Shown piece after piece: positions 11,156 to 20,771 of a DNA stretch of 33,658 nucleotides (the first letter of the stretch is position 1; each line of letters begins with the position of its first letter). The notes beneath the pieces were generated by a model. It saw only the letters and a program-made list of their open reading frames with translations, had not been told where the DNA came from and ran no database searches. The DNA comes from Mycobacterium sp. KBS0706 (GTDB lineage Bacteria > Pseudomonadota > Alphaproteobacteria > DSM-16000 > Inquilinaceae), in contig NZ_VCCH02000085.1 in the NCBI RefSeq assembly GCF_005938675.2, positions 1 to 33,658 of the forward strand. Reading direction: 5' to 3'. Position numbers and translations under genes: made by a program.

Positions 11156-11347
11156 ATGCAGCCCGCCGCCCTTCAGCCCTCCGATGTGATCGAGGTCGAC
11201 CGCGATGTCGAGACCGTCGGATGCGACGGCGGCGGCGCGCCGCTGGGCCACCCGATGGTCTACTACCCGATCGGGCATGAGCACGAGGTGGTCTGCAACT
11301 ATTGCGGCCGCCGCTTCGTCCGCAAGGCCAACCGCCACGGCCACTGA
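11156..11347 (+). CDS. zf-CHCC zinc-finger protein (NDUFS6-like)
   Basis: This small protein of 63 residues carries C23, H32, C47 and C50 in the order CDGGGAPLGHP...CNYCGRRF, the zf-CHCC pattern. Mitochondrial complex I subunit NDUFS6 belongs to the same family, and alphaproteobacteria carry short stand-alone homologues thought to act with respiratory complex I. ATG 11156 is preceded by AGGA at 11142-11145. It diverges from the ABC ATPase and is followed after 21 bp by the MmcQ/YjbR gene, so the two may be co-transcribed. The zinc ligands are seen directly; the link to complex I is from the family. Confidence 0.85.
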   Translation: MQPAALQPSDVIEVDRDVETVGCDGGGAPLGHPMVYYPIGHEHEVVCNYCGRRFVRKANRHGH

Positions 11348-11368
11348 CCGCCCGGCGCGGGACGCGAC

Positions 11369-11722
11369 ATGACGCCCCCGTCGGTCGAGGAATTCTGCCT
11401 GACCCTGCCCGGCGCGGCCTTGAGCGTGCAATGGGGCGGCGCCCACGTGTTCAAGGTCGGCGGCAAGATCTTCACCATCCTGGCCGGGATGTCGCGCGGC
11501 GCGCCCGAGGCCTGGTTCAAGGCATCGGAGTTCTCCTACATCCTGCTGGTCGAGCAGCCCGGCATCCGCCCGGCGCCCTATCTGGCCCGAGCCAAATGGG
11601 TGGCCGCGGCGCTCGACGCCCTGCCGGCCGACGACCTGCAGGCCTATCTGCGCGAGGCGCACCGCCTGGTTCTGGCCAAGCTGACCCGGGCGGCACGGGC
11701 GGAGATCCTGGGCCCCGCGTGA
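11369..11722 (+). CDS. MmcQ/YjbR family protein
   Basis: The 117-residue protein fits the MmcQ/YjbR family by length and pattern: an N-terminal EEFCLTLPGA, then WGGAHVFKVGGKIFTIL, a central strand with FKASEFSYILLVEQPGIRPAPYLARAKWV, and a C-terminal helix pair (LQAYLREAHRLVLAKL). Members have a CyaY-like fold, and some are described as DNA-binding, but no biochemical role is firmly set. There is no signal peptide or membrane helix. It follows the zf-CHCC gene closely on the same strand, and 72 bp separate it from the rhomboid gene. Confidence 0.85.
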   Translation: MTPPSVEEFCLTLPGAALSVQWGGAHVFKVGGKIFTILAGMSRGAPEAWFKASEFSYILLVEQPGIRPAPYLARAKWVAAALDALPADDLQAYLREAHRLVLAKLTRAARAEILGPA

Positions 11723-11794
11723 CGGATCGCGGGCTTCCGATCCGTCCGGCACTCCTGTAAGAGGCGGGACCCGTCTCCGAGCGCCCGAGGGGCC

Positions 11795-12418
11795 ATGCCG
11801 CGCCAGCCGATCTTCAACGTCCCGCCGATCACGCTGTGGCTGAGCGGCGTGATGATCGCGATCTTCGCCGCGCTGCACCTGCTGCCGGATGTCGCCTATC
11901 CGGTGGCGAGCCGGATGGCGGTCTATCCCGCCGCCTTCGCCGACCTCGACCAGCTGCCGCCGCTCGACATGCTGACGGTGGTCGCCTCGCTGGTGTTCTA
12001 CGCGCTGGTGCATATCGAGCCGATCCACCTGATCGCCAATCTCGGCTTCTTCCTGGCCTTCGGCAGCGTCTGCGAGCGGCATTATGGCCTGCGCCGCTAC
12101 ACCGTGCTGCTGCTGGGCACGACCGTGGCCGCGGCGCTGGTGCAGGTCGCCGCGAGCTGGGGCAGCGGCGCCCCGCTGATCGGCGCTTCCGGCGCGGTGT
12201 CGGGCTGCATCGCCGCCTTCTGCCGGCTGGCGCTGACGCGGCACGATCCGGCGGGGCGGCGCCTGGCCCTGAACCTGATCGGCTTCACCATCATCGCCAA
12301 CGCCCTGTTCGCGCTGATGGGCGGCGGCTTCATCGGGGTTGACGCCCAGATCGCCTGGCAGGCGCATATCGGCGGCTTCCTGGCCGGCCTCGTCCTGGGC
12401 GCACCCCGTCGGGCGTGA
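11795..12418 (+). CDS. Rhomboid-family intramembrane serine protease
   Basis: The 207-residue, mostly hydrophobic protein has about six transmembrane helices. The catalytic dyad is Ser132 in GASGAVSG and His191 in WQAHIGGF. The HxxxN-type motif of the oxyanion region is H78-LIA-N82. These three features together define an active rhomboid, which cuts membrane proteins within the bilayer. The long first loop (about 30-60) before the HxxxN helix matches the family L1 loop. Start ATG 11795 has no strong ribosome-binding site. The substrate is unknown. The gene ends just before a tandem duplication and the dnaK promoter region. Confidence 0.9.
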   Translation: MPRQPIFNVPPITLWLSGVMIAIFAALHLLPDVAYPVASRMAVYPAAFADLDQLPPLDMLTVVASLVFYALVHIEPIHLIANLGFFLAFGSVCERHYGLRRYTVLLLGTTVAAALVQVAASWGSGAPLIGASGAVSGCIAAFCRLALTRHDPAGRRLALNLIGFTIIANALFALMGGGFIGVDAQIAWQAHIGGFLAGLVLGAPRRA

Positions 12419-12444
12419 TTTGGGCCGGCCGTGATTTGGGCCGG
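12414..12444. repeat. Tandem 16-bp duplication at the rhomboid stop codon
   Basis: CGTGATTTGGGCCGGC at 12414-12429 is repeated directly from 12430, with the last base changed. A third CGTGA follows at 12446. The rhomboid TGA (12416-12418) lies in the first copy, so the duplication adds only untranslated sequence. Confidence 0.75.
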
Positions 12445-12498
12445 GCGTGACGCGGCGGCCACAGCCGTCCCGGGCCGTCACAATCCTGCAGACTCCAC

Positions 12499-12527
12499 GT
12501 TGCAGCGCGAGGACGCCCCGCCTATAT
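12499..12527 (+). promoter_or_regulatory. Probable heat-shock (RpoH/sigma-32) promoter of dnaK
   Basis: GTTG at 12499-12502 and CCTATAT at 12521-12527 are 18 bp apart. The alphaproteobacterial RpoH consensus is CTTG, 16-18 bp, CYTATNT, so only the first base of the -35 box differs. The start point would be near 12534, giving a leader of about 100 nt before dnaK. I see no CIRCE element. Confidence 0.6.
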
Positions 12528-12632
12528 GACCGGTGAAGCAAGAGCCGCCCCGTGGGCGGCATGGAAACATTGGGGGTCCCGGCGGTGCCTCACCGAGGGC
12601 CAGCCGCGACCTGCTGAAGGAATGAGGAAGAG

Positions 12633-14552
<1,920 letters not shown>

Positions 14553-14592
14553 CCGCGGTCGGATGACCACGATACGTCGATAAGGGGCAGAC

Positions 14593-14637
14593 ACCGCCCC
14601 CGCGAGGGTCCGTGACGGGCCGCGCGGGGGCGGTTTT
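14593..14637 (+). terminator. Rho-independent terminator between dnaK and dnaJ
   Basis: The arms ACCGCCCCCGCG (14593-14604) and CGCGGGGGCGGT (14623-14634) pair perfectly over 12 bp around an 18-nt loop, and TTTT (14634-14637) follows at once. It lies after the dnaK stop and 51 bp before dnaJ, so it should lower dnaJ expression relative to dnaK or end dnaK transcripts fully. Confidence 0.8.
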
Positions 14638-14688
14638 CATCCGGGCCGGGGCCGCCCGAGGCTCTCCCGGTTCGGCACGAGGAACTTC

Positions 14689-15813
14689 ATGGCGAAGCAG
14701 GATTTTTACGATCTTCTGGGGGTCGCGCGCGGCGCCGGCGCGGACGAGATCAAGAAGGCCTATCGCAAGCTGGCGATGCAGTATCACCCGGACCGCAACC
14801 CGGGCGACCACGCCGCCGAGCACAAGTTCAAGGAAATCAACGAAGCCTACGACGTCCTGAAGGACGAGCAGAAGCGCGCCGCCTATGACCGCTTCGGCCA
14901 CGCCGCCTTCGACGGCGGCGCCGGGCCGCGCGGCCCCGGCGGGGCCGACTTCTCCGGCGGCTTCGCCGACATCTTCGAGGAGATGTTCGGCGACTTCATG
15001 GGCGGCCGCCGCGGCGGCCAGCGCGCCCAGGCGGGGCGCGGCTCCGACGTCCGCTTCAACCTCGAGATCACGCTGGAGGAGGCGTTCCTCGGCAAGCAGG
15101 CCACGGTCAAGGTGCCGTCCTCGGTCGGCTGCGAGGTCTGCGACGGCTCGGGCGCCGAGCCCGGCAGTCAGCCGGTGACCTGCCCGACCTGCGGCGGCGC
15201 CGGCCGCGTCCGCGCCTCCCAGGGCTTCTTTACGGTCGAGCGCACCTGCCCCGGCTGCGGCGGCCAGGGCCGGGTGATCAAGAATCCGTGCCGGAACTGC
15301 AGCGGCTCCGGCCGCGTGCGCAAGGACAAGACGCTGAAGGTCGACATCCCGCCGGGGGTGGACGACGGCACCCGCATCCGCCTGTCGAACGAGGGCGAGA
15401 GCGGCATGCGCGGCGCGCCGCCGGGCGACCTGTACATCTTCCTGTCGGTGCGGCCGCACGCGCTGTTCCAGCGCGACGGGGCAGACCTGTTCTGCAAGGC
15501 GCCGATCCCGATGAGCACGGCGGCGCTGGGCGGCCCGATCGAGATCCCGGCGATCGACGGCGGCCGGGCCAAGATCACGGTGCCGGCAGGCACCCAGTCC
15601 GGCGCCCGCTTCCGCCTGCGCGGCAAGGGCATGTCGGTGCTGCGCTCGGCCGGCCGCGGCGACATGTATGTCGAGCTGCAGGTCGAGACCCCGGTCAATC
15701 TGAGCAAGCGCCAGCGCGAGCTGCTCGAGGAGTTCGAGCGCGAAGGCGGCGGCGGCACCAGCCCCGAGAGCCAGGGCTTCTTCGCCAAGGTGAAAGAGTT
15801 CTTCAAGGAGTAG
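14689..15813 (+). CDS. dnaJ: Co-chaperone DnaJ (Hsp40)
   Basis: This is a complete type I DnaJ of 374 residues. The J domain has the HPD tripeptide at 33-35 that stimulates DnaK ATPase. A Gly/Phe-rich segment follows (about 75-115). Four zinc-binding CxxCxGxG repeats begin at C148, C165, C187 and C201 and all are intact. The C-terminal substrate-binding domains carry VDIPPGVDDGTRIR and GDLYIFLSVRPH. ATG 14689 follows GAGG in CACGAGGAAC. The gene may be read through from dnaK or from its own promoter after the terminator. A palindromic repeat lies after its stop. Confidence 0.98.
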   Translation: MAKQDFYDLLGVARGAGADEIKKAYRKLAMQYHPDRNPGDHAAEHKFKEINEAYDVLKDEQKRAAYDRFGHAAFDGGAGPRGPGGADFSGGFADIFEEMFGDFMGGRRGGQRAQAGRGSDVRFNLEITLEEAFLGKQATVKVPSSVGCEVCDGSGAEPGSQPVTCPTCGGAGRVRASQGFFTVERTCPGCGGQGRVIKNPCRNCSGSGRVRKDKTLKVDIPPGVDDGTRIRLSNEGESGMRGAPPGDLYIFLSVRPHALFQRDGADLFCKAPIPMSTAALGGPIEIPAIDGGRAKITVPAGTQSGARFRLRGKGMSVLRSAGRGDMYVELQVETPVNLSKRQRELLEEFEREGGGGTSPESQGFFAKVKEFFKE

Positions 15814-15848
15814 CGGCGCGAATGGCGTCGCCATCTCCCACATCTGTC

Positions 15849-15910
15849 ATCACCGGGCTTGACCCGGTGATCCAGGGGCCGCAAAGAGCCGAGGCATCCA
15901 ACTTGGATGC
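15849..15910. repeat. Palindromic intergenic repeat between dnaJ and dapB
   Basis: ATCACCGGG (15849-15857) and CCCGGTGAT (15863-15871) form a 9-bp stem with loop CTTGA. GCATCCA (15894-15900) and TGGATGC (15904-15910) form a second, 7-bp stem. The wording (ATCACCGGGCTTGACCCGGTGATCC) belongs to a dispersed repeat type I know from alphaproteobacterial intergenic DNA. It may fold in the transcript and act as a weak terminator or stabiliser. Confidence 0.75.
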
Positions 15911-15934
15911 CCGGACCATCAGAGGACCCTCCCC

Positions 15935-16771
15935 ATGACCGCCGGCGACACCCCCCGCCCCGTCGAGGGCCCCGTCAGGATCGGTATCACCGGCGCCGCC
16001 GGCCGGATGGGCCGGATGCTGATCCAGGCCGTGCTGGACACGACCGATGGCTCGGTGGCGCTGCACGGCGTGGTCGGCAACGAGGGCAGCGCCGCGATCG
16101 GCCAGGATGCCGGGCTGCTGGCCGGCCGGGCGGCCTGCGGTGTCGCCGTCTCCGACGACCCGGTGCCGCTCTTCGCCACCGCCGATGCGGTGATCGACTT
16201 CACCCGGCCCGCGGCCTCAGTCCGCTTCGCCGCGCTGGCGGCGCAGGGCAAGGCGGTGCATGTCGTCGGCACCACCGGCTTCTCGGCCGAGGATCTCGCG
16301 GCCTTAGGCCGGGCCGCGCGCCACACCCCGATCGTCCAGTCCTACAATATGAGCCTGGGCGTGAACCTGCTGGCGGCGCTGGTGCGCCAGGCCGCCCGCG
16401 CGCTCGATGCCGGATGGGACCTCGAGGTGGTGGAGATGCACCACCGCCACAAGATCGACGCCCCCTCCGGCACCGCCATCCTGTTGGGCCGCGCCGCCGC
16501 CGAGGGCCGTGGCGTCGACTTCGACGCGGTCAAGGCGATCGACCGCGACGGCAAGCGCGCGGAGGGCGCCATCGGCTTCGCCACGCTGCGCGGCGGCGAC
16601 GTGGTCGGCGAGCATGCGGTGATCCTGGCCGGGGCCGGCGAGCGCATCGAGCTGGCGCACAGGGCGACCGACCGCGGCATCTTCGCCCGCGGCGCGCTGA
16701 AAGCCGCCCTGTGGGGCCGCGGCCGCGCGCCCGGCCTCTATTCGATGAACGACGTGCTCGGGCTGAGCTGA
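15935..16771 (+). CDS. dapB: 4-hydroxy-tetrahydrodipicolinate reductase DapB
   Basis: This 278-residue cytosolic enzyme reduces 4-hydroxy-tetrahydrodipicolinate with NAD(P)H in the lysine and meso-diaminopimelate pathway. The N-terminal Rossmann motif GITGAAGRMGR (about 17-27) binds the cofactor. VGTTGFSAED and QSYNMSLGVNLL follow. The catalytic segment EMHHRHKIDAPSGTA, with His-His-Arg-His and Lys, is complete. GERIELAHRATDRGIFARGAL near the end is also conserved. The length is normal (about 270). ATG 15935 comes after GAGGACC at 15922-15928. Its place behind dnaJ is common in this group. It converges with the amidase gene with a 4-bp gap. Confidence 0.96.
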   Translation: MTAGDTPRPVEGPVRIGITGAAGRMGRMLIQAVLDTTDGSVALHGVVGNEGSAAIGQDAGLLAGRAACGVAVSDDPVPLFATADAVIDFTRPAASVRFAALAAQGKAVHVVGTTGFSAEDLAALGRAARHTPIVQSYNMSLGVNLLAALVRQAARALDAGWDLEVVEMHHRHKIDAPSGTAILLGRAAAEGRGVDFDAVKAIDRDGKRAEGAIGFATLRGGDVVGEHAVILAGAGERIELAHRATDRGIFARGALKAALWGRGRAPGLYSMNDVLGLS

Positions 16772-16775
16772 GGCC

Positions 16776-18221
16776 TCACACGCAGACCGGCGGCCGGCGG
16801 TCGATCCAGGGCTGCGCCGTCTCCAGCTGGGTCGCCAGGCGCAGCAGCGTCGCCTCGTCGCCGGTGCGGCCGACCAGCTGCACCCCGACCGGCAGCCCGT
16901 CCGGCGTCCAATGCATCGGCAGCGACATCGCCGGCAGGCCGGACAGGTTGAACGGGAACATGAACACCGCGTCCGACCACAGCGCGTTATAGGCGTCGTA
17001 GTCGGTCATGCTCATGTCCCAATGGCCGAAGGGCCGCGGCGGCTGGGTCAGGGTCGGTGTCAGGACGGCGTCGAAGGGCAGCAGCTGCCCGACCAGGCCG
17101 CGGGCAAACTGGCGCAGCGCTTCGACATCATTGGCATGCCGGATGCCGCTGATCGACCGGCCGCGCTCGATCGCGGCCCAGGTCAGCGGCTCGACCTCCG
17201 CCGGCGTCACCGGCCGGCCGACCAGCGGCTCCAGCGCCGCGAACAGCGCCGCCGTCTCGACCGCCAGCATGTCGGTGTAGACCGCCCAGGCGCGCCGAGC
17301 GTCGAAATCGAGAGCGTGCTCCTCGACGGTGTGGCCCAGGCTCTCCAGCCGCCGCGCCGTGCCGCGCACCGCCGCCGTCACCTCGGGGTGGACCGGGCCG
17401 CCATCCGGCGCCCGCGTCACGACGCCGATGTGCAGGCCCCGGGCGGGCTGCCGTGCCGCGGCGGCCCAGCCTTCCGCCGGCGACTGCGGGGTGTAGGGGT
17501 CGCCGGGCGTGCCGCCGGCCACGGCGTCGAGATAGGCGGCGGTGTCCCGCACCGTGCGGGAGACGCAGAGCATGTACACGCCGCCATACCAGATATCGAC
17601 CGCATCCGGGGCGAAGGTGATGCGGCCGCGCGACGGCTTCAGCCCGACCAGGCCGCAATTCGCGGCCGGCACCCGGATCGAGCCGGCGCCGTCGCTGGCC
17701 TCGGCCAGCGGCACCATCCGCGCCGCCACGGCCGCGGCCGACCCGCCGCTGGAGCCGCCGGGGGTGACGTCCTCGCGCCAGGGATTGTGGGTGCGGCCGT
17801 ACAGCTTCGGCTCGGTCGAGATGCACCAGCCGCCCTCCGGCACGTTGGTGCGGCCGAGCGGGACCAGCCCCGCGCGCTTGATCCGCCGCGTCAGCTCGCT
17901 GTCGCTCGGCGCCGGCAGGTCCTTGAAATAGGGGCAGCTCCAGGTCGCCGGCACGCCCTGCCATTGCGAAGCGAGATCCTTCATCAGGAACGGCACCCCG
18001 GCAAAGGGCCCGTCGGCCGGCGCCCGCGCCGCCAGGTCACGGCCGATGTCGTAGGCCTTGCGGGTGACGGCGTTGAGCCGCGGGTTCAGCCGATCGATCA
18101 CGGTGATCGCGGTCTCGGCCAGCTCGGCCGCCGAGACGGCGCCGCTGCGCACCCATTCGGCCAGCCCCAGCCCGTCGCGTGCCGCATAGTCGCGGATCAA
18201 GGCCTCGGTGACGATCGCCAT
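16776..18221 (-). CDS. Amidase signature family hydrolase
   Basis: The 481-residue protein has the Ser-cisSer-Lys triad of the amidase signature family: K81 in PFLMKDL, cis-Ser S157 in GGSSGGSAAA and nucleophile S181 in SDGAGSIRVPAA. The usual TSCPYF-like and RTNVPEGG motifs are also present. It hydrolyses amide bonds; the substrate cannot be told, and AtzF- or GatA-like roles are unlikely because the rest of the protein follows the general amidase pattern (C-terminal LPAMSLPMHWTPDGLPVGVQLVG). GGGGAAG precedes ATG 18221. There is no signal peptide, so it is probably cytosolic. It is the last gene of a four-gene minus-strand run and lies 59 bp after the AraC-Ogt gene. Confidence 0.92.
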   Translation of the reverse strand: MAIVTEALIRDYAARDGLGLAEWVRSGAVSAAELAETAITVIDRLNPRLNAVTRKAYDIGRDLAARAPADGPFAGVPFLMKDLASQWQGVPATWSCPYFKDLPAPSDSELTRRIKRAGLVPLGRTNVPEGGWCISTEPKLYGRTHNPWREDVTPGGSSGGSAAAVAARMVPLAEASDGAGSIRVPAANCGLVGLKPSRGRITFAPDAVDIWYGGVYMLCVSRTVRDTAAYLDAVAGGTPGDPYTPQSPAEGWAAAARQPARGLHIGVVTRAPDGGPVHPEVTAAVRGTARRLESLGHTVEEHALDFDARRAWAVYTDMLAVETAALFAALEPLVGRPVTPAEVEPLTWAAIERGRSISGIRHANDVEALRQFARGLVGQLLPFDAVLTPTLTQPPRPFGHWDMSMTDYDAYNALWSDAVFMFPFNLSGLPAMSLPMHWTPDGLPVGVQLVGRTGDEATLLRLATQLETAQPWIDRRPPVCV

Positions 18222-18280
18222 GCGCTTCCCCCATTATCGGTTTCGGGGAGGCTAGCACGGGTGCTGCCGGCGGCAATCCC

Positions 18281-19156
18281 TCAGGCCGCCGCCGCGTCGG
18301 TCAGCCCGGCCTCCCAGGCCAGCAGGGCCTGCTTCTTGCTGGAGCCCCAGCGGTAATTGTGGAGGATGCCGCTGGCCCGGATCACGCGGTGGCAGGGGAT
18401 CAGCACCGAGACCGGGTTGGACCCGACCGCGCCGCCCACCGCGCGGCTGGCAGTCGGCCGGCCGATCGCGGCGGCGACGTCACCGTAACTCGCCACCCGG
18501 CCGGGCGGGATCGACAGCAGCGCCTCCCACACCTTGACCTGGAAGTTGGTGCCGCGCAGCAGCACCGGCAGCGGCGGGGTGTCCGGGGCCGCGACCGGCG
18601 CGAACATCCGCGCCGCCACCGCGGCGGTGGCCGCCTGGTCGCGCACCAGCTCCGCCCCCGGCCATTCGCCGGCGAATTCGGCCACGGCTGCGCCTTCATC
18701 GCCGGTGACGAAGCTGAACCAGCACACGCCGCGGTCGGTGACGCCGACGATGCATCGGCCGAACGGGCTGGAGTGCAGGCCCCAGCGGATGACGAGACCG
18801 GCGCCGCGTGCCTTCCAGTCGCCCGGAGTCATCGCCTCGCAGGTCACGAACAGGTCGTGCAGCCGCGACGGCCCGGACAGGCCGGTGTCGAGGGCGGCGT
18901 CGAGCAGGCTGGTCGGGGCGCTGAGCAACCTTCGGGCATGGTCCAGCCGCAGATACTGGGCGAAGCGCTTCGGGCTGATCCCGACCCAGCGCGAGAACAC
19001 CCGCTGGAAATGATGCGGGTGCAGCCCGGCCTCGGCCGCCAGCGTCGCCAGGTCCGGCGGGTCGTCGCGGCGCTCCACCAGCAAGGCGATGGCCCGCGCG
19101 ACCGCCTCATGGCGCGGCTCGTCCTCGGCCAGATCATCGGCGGGATGGGCGTTCAT
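18281..19156 (-). CDS. AraC-domain / O6-methylguanine-DNA methyltransferase fusion (Ada-like)
   Basis: The 291-residue protein joins an AraC-type HTH (about 15-115, with ATLAAEAGLHPHHFQRVFSRWVGISPKRF) to an Ogt/MGMT domain (about 130-285). The acceptor cysteine is C255 in IPCHRV, preceded by FQVKVWEALLSIPPGRVASYGDVA and followed by the usual GILHNYRWG, where E. coli Ada and Ogt carry a GLxGYRWG-type motif. It removes methyl groups from O6-methylguanine by transferring them to C255. The N-terminal Ada zinc domain that repairs phosphotriesters and switches the protein to an activator is absent, so self-induction of the Ada type is doubtful. The start region has no strong ribosome-binding site; ATG 19156 is chosen on length. 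Confidence 0.92.
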   Translation of the reverse strand: MNAHPADDLAEDEPRHEAVARAIALLVERRDDPPDLATLAAEAGLHPHHFQRVFSRWVGISPKRFAQYLRLDHARRLLSAPTSLLDAALDTGLSGPSRLHDLFVTCEAMTPGDWKARGAGLVIRWGLHSSPFGRCIVGVTDRGVCWFSFVTGDEGAAVAEFAGEWPGAELVRDQAATAAVAARMFAPVAAPDTPPLPVLLRGTNFQVKVWEALLSIPPGRVASYGDVAAAIGRPTASRAVGGAVGSNPVSVLIPCHRVIRASGILHNYRWGSSKKQALLAWEAGLTDAAAA

Positions 19157-19213
19157 GCCGCCACTGTCCCGCCACCGGCCCCGGCGGACAACCCGGAAGT
19201 TGCGGTGCCGGCC

Positions 19214-20128
19214 TCAGCCTTCCTCCGCCGCCAGCCAGTTCAGGTGCCAGCGGCTGTCCGGCGGCACCGTCCGGCCTTGGCCGGTGCCGTCGCGCTGCAT
19301 GGTCAGGAAGCCCGGCAGGGCCGGCGCCACCACCGACTCCCACAGCCGCTCGACATCGCGGAAGCCGAGCAGCCGGGCAGCGGGCCGGGCCTCGTCATGG
19401 GCGGCCAGCAGCTCCTTCGCCCGGTCGGCCAGCCACGCCGCCTGGCGCGCCACCATCGCCTCGCCGTCGCGCCGGCTGGACTGCGCCGCGTCGGGCCCCA
19501 TGGCGAAATGCGGCCCGAGCGCGCCCGCCGGCGGCAGGCGCGAGCTGTCGACGCAGTCCGGCTCGACCGCCCAGAGCTGCGAGGTCTCGATCCGCCCGGC
19601 ATGGTCGCCGCGCGACGGCCCCTGCCCGTCGATGCCCTCGCGGTCGGCCTCGAAATCCGGCAGCGACAGCAGCCGGGCGCCGATGAAGGGCTGCACCAGC
19701 CCGACCATGGTCTTCAGGTCGCGGTAGTTCTGGCCGTAATGGCCGGTCAGCAGGATCACCGCCTTGAAGCCGATCCGGTCGGCGGCGCGCAGCTGGTAGC
19801 AGATGTTCTTGAAATGATGCCAGGGCGGCAGCGCCGTCAGCCAGTCGCGCGCCACCTCGCCGACATGGGCGCGCGACCAGATGGCATAATCGCCGACCTC
19901 GTGGATGTGCCAGTAGTCCGGCGGCGCGACGATGCCGCCGCCGCGCCGGGCCGCGGCGCAGGCGATGCCATGCGCCTTCAAGGCGTCGAGTCCGACCGCG
20001 TTGTGCGGCCCGTGCGGCTCGCACAGGCCGTAGGTCAGGTACAGCACCGGCACCTCGGCGAAGCGGCGCTCCAGCTGATCGGGGAACATCCGTTCCCAGC
20101 GGACCTCGTCCAGGTGGACCTCGTCCAT
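19214..20128 (-). CDS. Creatininase family protein
   Basis: This 304-residue protein starts at ATG 20128, with GGAGGG nine bases before it; a longer frame to 20794 runs through the next gene and is not real. Metal ligands expected for the creatininase fold are present: E37, H39 and D48 in CEPHGPHNAVGLD, H130 in LLTGHYGQN, and E181 in GRIETS. The family uses two divalent metals to open cyclic or linear amides (creatinine, mycofactocin maturation and FAPy deformylation are known roles). This protein does not carry marks that point to one of them. A C-terminal helical extension of about 60 residues lies beyond the core. It is in a same-strand run with the DUF2244 and AraC-Ogt genes. Confidence 0.86.
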   Translation of the reverse strand: MDEVHLDEVRWERMFPDQLERRFAEVPVLYLTYGLCEPHGPHNAVGLDALKAHGIACAAARRGGGIVAPPDYWHIHEVGDYAIWSRAHVGEVARDWLTALPPWHHFKNICYQLRAADRIGFKAVILLTGHYGQNYRDLKTMVGLVQPFIGARLLSLPDFEADREGIDGQGPSRGDHAGRIETSQLWAVEPDCVDSSRLPPAGALGPHFAMGPDAAQSSRRDGEAMVARQAAWLADRAKELLAAHDEARPAARLLGFRDVERLWESVVAPALPGFLTMQRDGTGQGRTVPPDSRWHLNWLAAEEG

Positions 20129-20169
20129 CGCATCCCTCCGTTCGCGACCCGCGACGGCGGGGCGGCTGG

Positions 20170-20694
20170 TCAATCCTGGACGCCGCCGCGCAGCCGGTCG
20201 AGCGCCGCCGACAGGTCGCGCGCCAGATGGGCGCGGTCGGACGGCGCCAGGAAGCCGCCGATGGCGAAGCGCTGGCCGTGGCTGGTCAGGGTGACCCGGT
20301 TCTGGCCGACCTCGCTGCGGTCGACCTCGACCCGCAGCCAGTGGGGCTGCAGCTCGATCCGGTGCGACACGCCGCGCTGGTCGCCATGCTCGATCACCAG
20401 CCGCCCGGCGGTCAGGCGCAGGCTTTCCCAGCTGCGCTCGGCCCGGCGCAGATTCGAGCGCATCAGAAAGAACAGCAGCAGGGCGTCGAGCCCGTAGAAG
20501 CCGACCACCGGCCAGGCGCCGAGCATCAGGAACAGCACGCCATTGAACAGGCTGGTGACGCCAACCACGCCGATCACCAGCCAGAAGCCGACCGGCCCCA
20601 GGCTGCGCTTCGGCCGCAGCAGCCGATCGAACAGGACCGGGTCCTCCAAGGCGCCGCCATGGTCGCCGATCCGGGTGAGGCTGCTGCTGCGCAT
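20170..20694 (-). CDS. DUF2244 membrane protein
   Basis: The protein has 174 residues. Two hydrophobic segments (about 36-56 and 58-80, FWLVIGVVGVTSLFNGVLFL and FYGLDALLLFFLM) form a membrane hairpin. The C-terminal half is a soluble beta-rich domain with WLRVEVD and a GQRFAIGGFLAPSDRAHLA stretch typical of DUF2244. No function is known to me for this family. In alphaproteobacteria it is often found near nth, as here, where it diverges from nth across 77 bp. It is the first gene of the minus-strand run that ends with the amidase. Confidence 0.85.
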   Translation of the reverse strand: MRSSSLTRIGDHGGALEDPVLFDRLLRPKRSLGPVGFWLVIGVVGVTSLFNGVLFLMLGAWPVVGFYGLDALLLFFLMRSNLRRAERSWESLRLTAGRLVIEHGDQRGVSHRIELQPHWLRVEVDRSEVGQNRVTLTSHGQRFAIGGFLAPSDRAHLARDLSAALDRLRGGVQD

Positions 20695-20771
20695 GCGCAG
20701 AGCATAATCCGCGGGAAGAGCATGGCAATGCCCGATGGCGCGGTCCGCATGGCCTCGCTAGGCTGCGGCGC

